Source: Sphingomicrobium flavum
GTDB taxonomy: Bacteria > Pseudomonadota > Alphaproteobacteria > Sphingomonadales > Sphingomonadaceae
Length of the DNA: 64,000 nucleotides
Assembly (NCBI RefSeq): GCF_024721605.1
Contig: NZ_CP102630.1
Coordinates: forward strand, 1,984,001-2,048,000
Direction of reading: 5' to 3'
Both the position numbers and the translations under genes were made by a program. The notes under the pieces were generated by a model, which saw only the letters and a program-made list of their open reading frames with translations, ran no database searches and had not been told where the DNA came from. Positions 36,305 through 44,619 of this stretch are shown here, in pieces (the first letter of the stretch is position 1; each line of letters opens with the position of its first letter).

Positions 36305-36472
36305 ATGAAACGCCCAAAACATCTCGAACCCCCTGAATATCTTTCCGAATCGCCGCCCGTGCCCGATCCCGAGCCGGTCGAGGACAATGACGGTCCGGCG
36401 GGCGAGAAGGACAAGAAGGACCCCACCCGCTATGGCGATTGGGAGAAAAAGGGGATTGCCTGGGACTTTTAA
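36305..36472 (+). CDS. DUF1674 protein, succinate dehydrogenase assembly factor 4-like
   Basis: The product has 55 residues. The conserved C-terminus, KDPTRYGDWEKKGIAWDF, is diagnostic of DUF1674/SDHAF4. The N-terminal half is proline and acid rich. In mitochondria SDHAF4 binds flavinylated SdhA and promotes assembly of complex II while limiting oxidative damage. A matching role here is inferred. No sdh genes are in the window. It is squeezed between divergent rsmB and convergent gpsA. Confidence 0.85.
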   Translation: MKRPKHLEPPEYLSESPPVPDPEPVEDNDGPAGEKDKKDPTRYGDWEKKGIAWDF

Positions 36473-36479
36473 AGTCGTC

Positions 36480-37469
36480 TCAGGCGATTTCGGGTCGCGG
36501 TGGACGACTCAATAAGGCTTCCAGCGCATCGTCGATCGTCACCTTGCCCGACAGCAAGGCAGCTACTGCCGCCGTGATCGGCATATCGATGCCCTTTTCA
36601 CCCGCAATCCGGTCCAGCACCGGCGCGGTATGCGCGCCTTCGGCCACGGTTGTACGATCCTTCATCAGGTCGGCGGCATTCTGTCCTTCACCGATCGCCT
36701 TGCCGAGCGAGAAATTGCGACTGGCGGTCGAGGTGCAGGTCAGCACCAAATCGCCCAGCCCCGACAGGCCCGCCAGCGTTTCGCGCCGCGCGCCCATCGC
36801 TTCACCAAAGCGCATCATTTCGGCAAAACCGCGCGCGATCAGCGCCGAGCGGGCATTCTGGCCCAGCCCCTTGCCCTCGACAATGCCGCAACCAATGGCG
36901 AGCACATTCTTGATGGCACCGCCCACTTCGGCGCCCGCGACATCGTCGGTCAGATAGGTGCGGAAAGTTGGCATGGCGATCCGATCGCGCAGCTCTTCAC
37001 CCAGCGCTTCATCCTCGCAAGCCAACGTCACCGCGGTGGGCAGCCCGGCGGCCACTTCATGCGCGAAGGTCGGCCCCGACAGCACCGCGATGGGCGAGGT
37101 GGCACACACTTCCTTGGCGACATCATGCAGCAGCTTGCCCGATCTCTCCTCGATCCCCTTGGAGCAGAGCACCAGCGGCATATTGGGGCAGGGCGAGCGT
37201 GACAGGACCGCGCGCATATGCTGCGCCGGGGTCACCACCAGCCAGGCGTCGACATCATTGAGCTCGCTAAATTTCTGCGTTGCGCGGATCGAGGGGCTGA
37301 GCGGGATGCCCTTCAGATAGATGGGGTTCTCGTGGATGGCGTTGATGGCCTGGCAGACATCGTCTTCCATTGCCCAGAGCAATACGTCCCTGCCGTCTGC
37401 TGCCGCGACCTGTGCCAGCGCAGTGCCCCAGGCGCCCCCGCCGATGACGGCAATCTTCTCGATGCTCAT
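36480..37469 (-). CDS. gpsA: NAD(P)-dependent glycerol-3-phosphate dehydrogenase
   Basis: The product has 329 residues. The dinucleotide-binding start is IAVIGGGAWGTALAQVAA, followed by LVVTPAQHMRAVL, LCSKGIEE, LSGPTFAHEVAAGLPTAV, the catalytic GGAIKNVLAIGCGI and GLSGLGDLVLTCTS. It makes sn-glycerol-3-phosphate for phospholipids. The ATG overlaps the tsaD stop by four bases. Confidence 0.95.
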   Translation of the reverse strand: MSIEKIAVIGGGAWGTALAQVAAADGRDVLLWAMEDDVCQAINAIHENPIYLKGIPLSPSIRATQKFSELNDVDAWLVVTPAQHMRAVLSRSPCPNMPLVLCSKGIEERSGKLLHDVAKEVCATSPIAVLSGPTFAHEVAAGLPTAVTLACEDEALGEELRDRIAMPTFRTYLTDDVAGAEVGGAIKNVLAIGCGIVEGKGLGQNARSALIARGFAEMMRFGEAMGARRETLAGLSGLGDLVLTCTSTASRNFSLGKAIGEGQNAADLMKDRTTVAEGAHTAPVLDRIAGEKGIDMPITAAVAALLSGKVTIDDALEALLSRPPRPEIA

Positions 37470-38497
37470 GCCTTGACCCCTGCTCCCCTGACTTTTTCCG
37501 CGCCACCATCGAGCGGCCAGCGCGCCCGCGCGGGCGCATCCAGACCATCGACGAGCCCGGCGGCAAATCGTTCCGCCCCGGCCCAGCCGATCATTGCGGC
37601 ATTATCGGTGCACAGCCAGCCCGGCGGCACCGAAAAGCGCCGCCCATGATCACTTGCAAGCTGCTCGAGCGCCGCGCGCACCGAACGGTTGGCCGCGACG
37701 CCGCCCGCGACGACCAGCGAGGGCGCATCGGAGGCTTCGAGCGCGATGCGGGTGCGATCGATGAAACAATCTACCACCGCCTGCTGGAAACTGGCGGCAA
37801 TGTCCTCCGGCCTATGCTCATTGCTGGCGACCGCGCGCTGCACCGCGCTCTTGAGGCCAGCAAAGCTGAAATGGGGTTCGCCTGACCCGACCAGCGGGCG
37901 CGGTAGCGGCACGGCGCTTGAATCTCCCTCTTCCGCCAATTTCTCAACCGCAGGCCCGCCGGGATAGCCGAGGCCCAACTGCTTGGCGGCCTTGTCGAAC
38001 GCCTCGCCAGCCGCATCGTCGATGGTGGTCGCCAGCCGCCGATAGTCATCGACCCCGCGCACCTCGAGCAATTGGCAATGCCCACCGCTCGCCAGCAGCA
38101 GCAGATAGGGAAATTCCAGGCTGGAATCGGTCAGCCGCGGGCTCAGCGCATGGCCTTCCAGATGATTGACCGCGATCAGCGGCTTTCCCGTCGACAGTGC
38201 CAGCCCCTTGCCCGCCAGCAGCCCGACCATAACCCCGCCAACCAGCCCCGGACCTGCGGTCGCGGCAATCGCGTCCACTTCGCCCGCTTCGATATCGGCA
38301 TCGGCCAGCACCTGGCGGATGAGGTCGGGCAGGATCTCGACATGGGCGCGCGCGGCGATTTCGGGCACCACCCCGCCAAAAGGCGAATGGCGATCCGCCT
38401 GCCCGACCACGGCCTGCGCCAGGATCTGCCGATCCGACGTCACCAGCGCGGCCGCGCTGTCATCGCAGGAAGATTCAAGGCCGAGGATCAATGCCAT
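37466..38497 (-). CDS. tsaD: tRNA N6-threonylcarbamoyladenosine transferase TsaD
   Basis: The product has 343 residues from ATG 38497. It starts MALILGLESSCDDSAAALV and has GGVVPEIAARAHVE, the metal-binding VNHLEGHALSPRL, LLASGGHCQL and VVAGGVAANRSVRA. It transfers threonylcarbamoyl to A37 of ANN-decoding tRNAs together with TsaB, TsaC and TsaE. Those partners are not in the window. It diverges from hemC across 86 bases. Confidence 0.95.
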   Translation of the reverse strand: MALILGLESSCDDSAAALVTSDRQILAQAVVGQADRHSPFGGVVPEIAARAHVEILPDLIRQVLADADIEAGEVDAIAATAGPGLVGGVMVGLLAGKGLALSTGKPLIAVNHLEGHALSPRLTDSSLEFPYLLLLASGGHCQLLEVRGVDDYRRLATTIDDAAGEAFDKAAKQLGLGYPGGPAVEKLAEEGDSSAVPLPRPLVGSGEPHFSFAGLKSAVQRAVASNEHRPEDIAASFQQAVVDCFIDRTRIALEASDAPSLVVAGGVAANRSVRAALEQLASDHGRRFSVPPGWLCTDNAAMIGWAGAERFAAGLVDGLDAPARARWPLDGGAEKVRGAGVKA

Positions 38498-38583
38498 GGC
38501 GCCCCTTTGCCGGATGCCGCGCAAAAGTGCCAGTGTTCGCAAAAGGCTTGCGGGCCGCGCCAAGGCTGGGCAGTGCGGGGGCC

Positions 38584-39486
38584 ATGGAATTGAAGTTAGG
38601 CACGCGCGGCTCGCCGCTGGCGGTCGCACAGGGCGAAATGGTCGCCGATGCGCTAAAGCGCGCCCATCCGGGACTTGGGGTGACCATCGTCACGCTGAAG
38701 ACCGGCGGCGACCGGGTGCAGGATCGCCCGCTCGCCGAAATTGGAGGCAAGGCGCTGTGGACCAAGGAGCTGGACCGCGCACTGCTGGCCGGCGAGACCG
38801 ATATTTCGGTCCATTCGATGAAAGATGTGGAGAGCGAGCGCCCCGAGGGGCTTGGCGTCGCCGCTATGCTGGAACGCGCCGATGTGCGCGACAAGCTGAT
38901 CGGCGCGGCCAGCGTCGATGCGCTGCCCAAGGGCGCGCGCGTCGGCACCTCCAGTCCGCGCCGCGCGGCGCAGTTGCGCGCGATCCGCCCCGATCTGGAG
39001 ACACTCACCTTTCGCGGCAATGTCGCCACCCGCCTTGCCAAGCTGGATGCGGGCGAGGCCGATGCCACCCTGCTCGCCGCTGCGGGCCTCGACCGGCTCG
39101 GCATGGGCGAGATCGGCCACGCCATCCCGATTGACGTCATGCTCCCCGCTGCGGCGCAGGGCGCGGTGGGTATTGATGCCCGGGCCGATGACGAGATCAC
39201 GCGCCAGCTGCTCGCCGCCATCGACCATGCCGATACGCACGCAGCCGTGCTGGTCGAGCGCGCCTTCATCCATGCCCTGCACGGCGATTGCCATTCGCCC
39301 GTCGCCGCACTGGCCCGGATCGATGCCGACCAGATCGAAGTGCGCGCCGAGCTGTACAGCGCGCGCGGCAGCCATGTCGTGCGCGGCAACACGCGCATGG
39401 CGCGCGGCGATCTGGGTCCGGCGCGCAGTCTGGCGCGCCAATTGCTCGACGATGCGCCGCTCGCCATCTCCGAGCTGTTTGCATGA
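38584..39486 (+). CDS. hemC: Porphobilinogen deaminase (hydroxymethylbilane synthase)
   Basis: The product has 300 residues. It begins MELKLGTRGSPLAVAQ and includes FTKELDRALL-like sequence (LWTKELDRALLAGETDISVH), VGTSSPRRAAQL, LTFRGNVATRLAKLD, and the dipyrromethane cofactor attachment site HGDCHSPVAAL. It polymerises four porphobilinogens in tetrapyrrole synthesis. The next gene, hemD, overlaps by four bases. Confidence 0.95.
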   Translation: MELKLGTRGSPLAVAQGEMVADALKRAHPGLGVTIVTLKTGGDRVQDRPLAEIGGKALWTKELDRALLAGETDISVHSMKDVESERPEGLGVAAMLERADVRDKLIGAASVDALPKGARVGTSSPRRAAQLRAIRPDLETLTFRGNVATRLAKLDAGEADATLLAAAGLDRLGMGEIGHAIPIDVMLPAAAQGAVGIDARADDEITRQLLAAIDHADTHAAVLVERAFIHALHGDCHSPVAALARIDADQIEVRAELYSARGSHVVRGNTRMARGDLGPARSLARQLLDDAPLAISELFA

Positions 39487-40163
39487 AGCCGCTCATCCTT
39501 CTGCGGCCCGAACCGGGCACCAGCCTCACCGCCGAGCGGGCGGAAAGCATGGGCTTTGCCGAGGTCATCAAGGCGCCCTTGTTCAAGGTGCGCCCCGTCG
39601 ACTGGACCGTGCCCGAGGCCGACCGCTTCGATGCCATGCTGCTGACCAGCGCCAATGCGCCGCGCCATGCCGGTGCAGGCCTCGAAGCGCTGCGCCGCCT
39701 GCCCGTTCATGCGGTGGGCGAGGCGACCGCCAAGGCCGCGCGCGCCGCCGGGCTGATGGTCGACACGATCGGCGATGGCGGCATAACCGAACTGCTCGAC
39801 CAATTGGGCAAGCCGCAGCGCCTGCTCCATCTGTGCGGCCAGCATCGCCGCGCCGCCGATGCGGGCCACCACACCATCATCGCCATCCCCGTTTATTCCG
39901 CAATCGCCCGCGAAGAGCCGAGCGGGCTCGACCGGCTGGAGGGCAGCGTCGCCTGCATTCACAGCCCGCGTGCCGGCGCCCGTATTGCCGAACTGGTCGA
40001 GCGCGAGCAGCTCGATCGATCCGCCATCACGCTTGCCGCCATCAGTGCTGCCGCCGCCGAAGCCTGCGGCGAGGACTGGGAAAATCTCTCCATCGCCAAA
40101 TCTCCCGATGATGCGAGCCTGCTGGCGCTCGCCAAACGTCTGTGCGAGGATGCTGCGTCATGA
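39483..40163 (+). CDS. hemD: Uroporphyrinogen-III synthase
   Basis: The product has 226 residues with the weakly conserved HemD pattern: LILLRPEPGTSLTAERAE, MLLTSANAPRHA, VHAVGEATAKAARAAG and the second-half IHSPRAGARIAEL. HemD sequences diverge widely, but position directly after hemC and these motifs make the call firm. It closes hydroxymethylbilane to uroporphyrinogen III. The stop overlaps the next ATG by four bases. Confidence 0.88.
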   Translation: MKPLILLRPEPGTSLTAERAESMGFAEVIKAPLFKVRPVDWTVPEADRFDAMLLTSANAPRHAGAGLEALRRLPVHAVGEATAKAARAAGLMVDTIGDGGITELLDQLGKPQRLLHLCGQHRRAADAGHHTIIAIPVYSAIAREEPSGLDRLEGSVACIHSPRAGARIAELVEREQLDRSAITLAAISAAAAEACGEDWENLSIAKSPDDASLLALAKRLCEDAAS

Positions 40164-40990
40164 ACGAAGGCATGGGTTGGAAGGCGAAAAGCGCCATCAT
40201 CCTGGCGATCATGCTGGTCGGCGCCGCCCTGGCCGTCTGGGGCCTGGCACGCTGGCAGGGCGCGGCGCAATTCTTCGGCGTGGCCCCCTCCAGCGCGCAG
40301 GCCGAAGCGGTCGCCGCGCCGGCGCCGCCGAGCGACGACGATCCGCCGCTGCCTGTGCAACAAGCCATCGCGGATGGCGCGCCCGCCCAAAGCGAAGGAC
40401 TTGCGCTGGTCAACGGCGAGGTCGGATCGCTTGAAGAGCGGATTGCCCGCCTCGAAATGAATCTCAACCGCGCCGAGGGATCGGCCGGGCGCGCCGATGC
40501 GCTGCTGGTTGCCTTCGCCGCGCGCCGCGCGGTCGAACGGGGTGTAGCGCTCGGCTATCTGGAACCCTTGCTGGTCGCCCGGTTCGGGGGCGCGCATGAA
40601 GCCGAAGTCGCCACCATCATCACCGCCTCGCGCAATCCGGTGCAGCTCGACGCGCTGATCGAGGAATATCAGCAGTTGGGACAGGATCTGCGCCGCGGCG
40701 ATCCGGCCGAATCGACCTGGTCTGCGTTCAAGCGCGAACTTGGCAATATCGTCTCGGTCTATCCCGCCGACCAGCCGAGCCCGCGCCCGCAGGCCCGCTA
40801 CGAGCGCGCGCTGGTGCAATTGCGGCTGGGCGATGTCGATGCCGCACTGACCGAAACGCTGCGCCTCCCGGGCATTGCTGCTGCGCAGGACTGGATCGAC
40901 AAGGCCAACCGCTATGTCGCCGCGCAGCGCGCGCTCGACCGGATCGAAAGCGCCGCGCTGTTATCCCGAGGCGAAAATGAGACGAATTGA
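40160..40990 (+). CDS. Mitofilin/Mic60-like membrane protein in the heme operon
   Basis: The product has 276 residues. A 13-residue cytoplasmic head precedes one membrane helix at residues 13-30 (SAIILAIMLVGAALAVWG). A proline/alanine-rich linker follows, then a short coiled-coil (GSLEERIARLEMNLNRAEGS). The C-terminal helical domain has RRAVERGVALGYLEPLLVARFG, the hallmark of alphaproteobacterial mitofilin-domain proteins coded near hem genes. Mitochondrial Mic60 shapes crista junctions, and alphaproteobacterial homologues form envelope contact sites. The coiled-coil is much shorter than usual. A hemY gene, often next, is absent here. Confidence 0.72.
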   Translation: MNEGMGWKAKSAIILAIMLVGAALAVWGLARWQGAAQFFGVAPSSAQAEAVAAPAPPSDDDPPLPVQQAIADGAPAQSEGLALVNGEVGSLEERIARLEMNLNRAEGSAGRADALLVAFAARRAVERGVALGYLEPLLVARFGGAHEAEVATIITASRNPVQLDALIEEYQQLGQDLRRGDPAESTWSAFKRELGNIVSVYPADQPSPRPQARYERALVQLRLGDVDAALTETLRLPGIAAAQDWIDKANRYVAAQRALDRIESAALLSRGENETN

Positions 40991-41084
40991 GTCCATCGCA
41001 CGCTGAACACACATCGTCTGTTCATATACTTTTTGTTAATCATTTAGTTGTTGGATTTCGGGGGTTTAGGACGAGCGTGGTGGC

Positions 41085-42173
41085 ATGACGTCAATTTTAA
41101 AAATTATGGCCTTTGCAGCGAGCCTTGTCGTGGCGCCGGTGGCGACCGCGAGCACGACCTTGCAACCGGTCACCCCTGCTGCCGCCAATCTCGATGCCTT
41201 TGCGCCGATGCAGCCGGCTGCCGATGCTGACGTTGCGCAGCTCAATGCCCAGATCCATGAACGCGTCCGCACTTTCCAGGGCCTGTCGGGCATCGCGGTC
41301 AAGGCGATCGACCGTGGCTGGGAAGCCGGTTGGCGCGCCGATCGCCTTTTCCCGCAGCAATCGGTCAGCAAATTGTGGGTTTCGCTCGCCGCGCTCGACC
41401 TGTCCGACCAGGGCAAGCTCGATCTCAACCGCCGCGTCACGCTCGACCGCAACGACATCACCATCTGGAGCCGCGGCACCACCGCCAAGATCCTGGCGGG
41501 CGGCTATACCAAGAGCTTGGACGAGCTGCTCTATGACGCGCTGGTCAAATCGGACAATCATGCCAATGACCGCCTGCTGCGCGAAGTGGGCGGGCCCGAA
41601 GCAATTCGCGGCATGATCACCTCCAAGGGGCTCGGCCCCATCCGCTTTAGCGAGGGCGAACGGATCATGCAGTCCAAGATTGCCGGCTTTGCCTGGGACC
41701 AGTCGCTCGCCACGGGCAATCGCTGGAACGAGGCACGCGCCCGCGTCCCCGCGGCCCAGCGCAGCGCCGCCTTCAACCATTATGTCGCCGATCCCTATGA
41801 CGGCGCCGCGCCCATCGCCATTGCGCGCGCCTTGGCGCGGCTCGAGCAGGGCGAACTGCTCTCGCCCGCCGCCACTGCCAAATTCCTCACCACCATGGGG
41901 ATGGCGACGACAGGTCGCCTGCGTATCAAGTCGGGGCTCAAGCCCGGATGGAGCTGGGCGCACAAGACCGGCACCGGACAGGTCTATGCCGGCCGCGTTG
42001 CCGGGGTGAACGATGTCGGCATCCTCACCGCGCCGGACGGCACCGGCTATGCCATCGCCATCCTGACCGTCTCCGACGGTGGCCAGCCCGGCGCACAGGC
42101 GCTGATGCGCGATGTCGCCCGCATGGTGATCGACCATCACGAACGCCACGAAGGCCGCGCATATACGCTATAG
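41085..42173 (+). CDS. Secreted class A beta-lactamase-like serine hydrolase
   Basis: The product has 362 residues. A signal peptide (MTSILKIMAFAASLVVAPVA) is followed by the active-site set of class A beta-lactamases: SVSK at residues 93-96, SDN at 156-158 and KTG at 294-296. The omega-loop motif ExxLN is degenerate, appearing as ERIMQ at 192-196, and a roughly 60-residue stretch between it and the KTG region is longer than usual. It could be a true beta-lactamase of unusual type or a DD-peptidase-related housekeeping hydrolase. AT-rich DNA upstream (41000-41060) likely holds its promoter. Its stop shares CTATAG with the convergent GMC gene. Confidence 0.8.
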   Translation: MTSILKIMAFAASLVVAPVATASTTLQPVTPAAANLDAFAPMQPAADADVAQLNAQIHERVRTFQGLSGIAVKAIDRGWEAGWRADRLFPQQSVSKLWVSLAALDLSDQGKLDLNRRVTLDRNDITIWSRGTTAKILAGGYTKSLDELLYDALVKSDNHANDRLLREVGGPEAIRGMITSKGLGPIRFSEGERIMQSKIAGFAWDQSLATGNRWNEARARVPAAQRSAAFNHYVADPYDGAAPIAIARALARLEQGELLSPAATAKFLTTMGMATTGRLRIKSGLKPGWSWAHKTGTGQVYAGRVAGVNDVGILTAPDGTGYAIAILTVSDGGQPGAQALMRDVARMVIDHHERHEGRAYTL

Positions 42174-43766
42174 CTCGTCGGCGATCCGGTCAGCGGTGCG
42201 CAGCGCCAGTGCGATGATCGTCAGCGTGGGATTGGCCCATCCGCCAGTGGGAAAGAGCGAGCTTCCTGCAATATAGAGGTTTGGCAGTCCGTGCACGCGG
42301 CCCCAGCCGTCGGTTACGCCCTGCGAAGGGCTGTCGGCCATGCGCGTGGTGCCCATATGATGAAAGCCGCCGATCGGGTGCGCGCTCACCAGATCGTCAA
42401 ATTCCCAATCCTCCCCGGCAAGCCAGGGCGTTGCTTCGACCGCGCCGTGCCCGATGGCAGCGACCGCCTCGCCAAGCCCGGCCACCAGCCCTTTCGCACT
42501 CTCGATATCGAGCCGGTTGAGTCGCCAATCGAGGCGCACGCGCGGAACGCCTGCAGCATCGCGATCGCCGGTCAGGGTGATGCGGCTGTCGGGATTGGGG
42601 GACTGTTCGGCCCGCAGGATCAGGCTGATATCGAGCTGGCCCAGCCGATGCTGCAGATAGGGATGGAGCGGGCCGGTCATCCGTGTGTAGGTGCGCACGC
42701 TGCGCTTGGTCGCCTGCCACAGCGTGCGTCCGAATTTGGTCGGGGCGGTGTTGTGCTTGGTTTTCAGATAGAGGCGCTTGGCGACCGGAAGCGTGGCCCC
42801 CTTGGGCCGACGGGCTGCGATGGTCAGCGCGCTGTTGAGGATGCCGCGGCGGCGCTGCTGTTCTTCGCTCAGCCGCAGCGCCGGTGCCCACAGCAAACCA
42901 TCCTGCAGGCGCTTGGAAAAGGCGGTCAGCCACGCCCATGCCTTGTTGCCCGTAATCCGCCCGCCGCGCCCGTGCGGATGTTCCATGAAAAAGCGACCGA
43001 CAAGATCATGGCCGTTGCCGATCCCCGCACTGGCCACGCTGTTGGATGCCAGGAGAAGGCGCGGATTTTCGATACCGCCCGCCGCCAGCACGTAATGTGT
43101 TGCGTGGATCGCGACATTGGCGCCTCCCTGTGAGACGACCTCCAGCGCCTCCACGCGTGCGGCGTCCGCTGACAGGCGGATCTCGCGCACCGTGGCGTGG
43201 AGCAGGATCGTGCAGGCAGGATGGTCGAACAGGTCGAGGGCGGCCTCGTGGCCGAAACGGTCGAAGCGCCCGTCAAAACGCCACCAAAGCGGATCGACGC
43301 CATGGTCCGAAAGCGCAACGAGCAGCCGATCGGGGGGCGGCCGCTTGCCGGGCGGGACGGCAATGCCCAATTGTCGCTCGGCTTGAGCGAGATAAGGTTC
43401 GAGCATGTGCTCATCGATTGGCCAGCCGCTGTGCGGCACATGATCACGGCTGCGATAATCGACCGGATCGAGGCGGGCGCAGCGGCCACCCCAGATCGCC
43501 GTCGTCCCGCCGAAGAATCGCAAACGCGCATGATCGAGCGGATAATATTTCTCCCCGACCGATTCGCCCGCATTCATATCGGCGACGCTCTTCTCGTGAT
43601 CGATCCCACCACTTTCGATGAGGATCACACTCTTTCCCTGTTCGATCAGGCGCCGCGCGATCGCCTGTCCGGCAGCGCCCGATCCAATGATCGCGACGTC
43701 GCCGTGCAGGGGGGATTCGGGCGTGGTGGTTGCTAGGTCGATCCGCATCGGAATGATTGCTGCCAT
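42168..43766 (-). CDS. GMC-family FAD-dependent oxidoreductase
   Basis: The product has 532 residues. The ADP-binding fold is DVAIIGSGAAGQAIARRLIE followed by VILIESGG. YVLAAGGIENPRLLLAS marks the GMC second signature. The C-terminal catalytic segment GGFHHMGTTRMADSP and PTGGWANPTLTIIALALRTAD are intact. Substrates of the family are alcohols, sugars and sterols. None is indicated here. An alternative ATG lies six codons in. It diverges from hisN with 100 bases between starts. Confidence 0.85.
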   Translation of the reverse strand: MAAIIPMRIDLATTTPESPLHGDVAIIGSGAAGQAIARRLIEQGKSVILIESGGIDHEKSVADMNAGESVGEKYYPLDHARLRFFGGTTAIWGGRCARLDPVDYRSRDHVPHSGWPIDEHMLEPYLAQAERQLGIAVPPGKRPPPDRLLVALSDHGVDPLWWRFDGRFDRFGHEAALDLFDHPACTILLHATVREIRLSADAARVEALEVVSQGGANVAIHATHYVLAAGGIENPRLLLASNSVASAGIGNGHDLVGRFFMEHPHGRGGRITGNKAWAWLTAFSKRLQDGLLWAPALRLSEEQQRRRGILNSALTIAARRPKGATLPVAKRLYLKTKHNTAPTKFGRTLWQATKRSVRTYTRMTGPLHPYLQHRLGQLDISLILRAEQSPNPDSRITLTGDRDAAGVPRVRLDWRLNRLDIESAKGLVAGLGEAVAAIGHGAVEATPWLAGEDWEFDDLVSAHPIGGFHHMGTTRMADSPSQGVTDGWGRVHGLPNLYIAGSSLFPTGGWANPTLTIIALALRTADRIADEL

Positions 43767-43866
43767 GCGCGCAACGAAAAGTTAAGACGGCGCGCGCCAT
43801 AGCCGGGGCATGAGCTTTCACACACCCTCTGGCTTCCTCCCCGCCGATCAGGCACAGGCTGTCCCC

Positions 43867-44619
43867 ATGAATCATGATTTTTTCCACCGGCTGAGCGATG
43901 CTGCGCGCGCCGCCATCGACCTCGCCGAAGAACTCGAGATCGACGACAAGGGCGAGGGCGACCATTACGATCCCGTGACCCAGGCCGATCGCGGCGCCGA
44001 ACGGGCGATGCGCGCGATCATCGAACGCGCCTTTCCCGATGATGGCATCTGGGGCGAAGAATTCGGCTGGAGCCGCGAGGGCGCTGCCCGCCATTGGAGC
44101 ATCGATCCGATCGACGGCACCCGCGCCTTCGTCTGCGGCCTGCCCAGCTGGGCAGTGCTGGTGGGCGTGATCGAGAAGGGCCAGCATGTGGCTGGCATGA
44201 TCGACTTGCCCGATTTGGATGAACGGCTGGTGGCGCTCGATGGCGAGACCCTGCTCAACGGCGAACAAGTGCGGGTGTCCGACTGCGCCAGCCTTGCCGA
44301 AGCGCGCATTTCCACCACCGATCCGGCGCTGTTCAATGACGCCCAGCATGAAGGCTGGCAGCGTCTCTATGCCGCAGCGCGGCTGAAGCGTTATGGCCTC
44401 GATGCCATGGCTTTTGCGCGGGTCGCGACGGGCGGACTGGATCTGGCCTGCGATACCGGGCTCAAACCCCATGATTATGACGCCATCGTCGCGGTCGTGC
44501 GCGGCGCGGGCGGGCATGTCGGCAATTGGTCTGGCGGGGATGATCTGTCAGGCGGCGATGTGATCGCTACGTCCAGCTATGCGCTTTACGAGCAGGCGAT
44601 CGAGGCCATTCGCGGCTAG
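43867..44619 (+). CDS. hisN: Histidinol-phosphatase of the inositol-monophosphatase family
   Basis: The product has 250 residues. It has IMPase-family metal-binding motifs: PVTQADRGAERAMR, IWGEEFGW and the core IDPIDGTRAFVCG, then DTGLKPHDYDAI near the C-terminus. Within the family the WGEEFG and GTRAF variants fit the HisN group that dephosphorylates histidinol phosphate. The location near a complete his operon that lacks any other phosphatase supports this. ATG 43810 is an alternative start adding 19 residues. It ends in a CTAG overlap with the convergent flavoprotein gene. Confidence 0.8.
   Translation: MNHDFFHRLSDAARAAIDLAEELEIDDKGEGDHYDPVTQADRGAERAMRAIIERAFPDDGIWGEEFGWSREGAARHWSIDPIDGTRAFVCGLPSWAVLVGVIEKGQHVAGMIDLPDLDERLVALDGETLLNGEQVRVSDCASLAEARISTTDPALFNDAQHEGWQRLYAAARLKRYGLDAMAFARVATGGLDLACDTGLKPHDYDAIVAVVRGAGGHVGNWSGGDDLSGGDVIATSSYALYEQAIEAIRG

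Noticed and set aside
41033-41055. Possible CtrA half-site TTAA in the AT-rich region before the beta-lactamase-like gene
   Set aside because: Only one TTAA is present at the required spacing, so the motif is incomplete.
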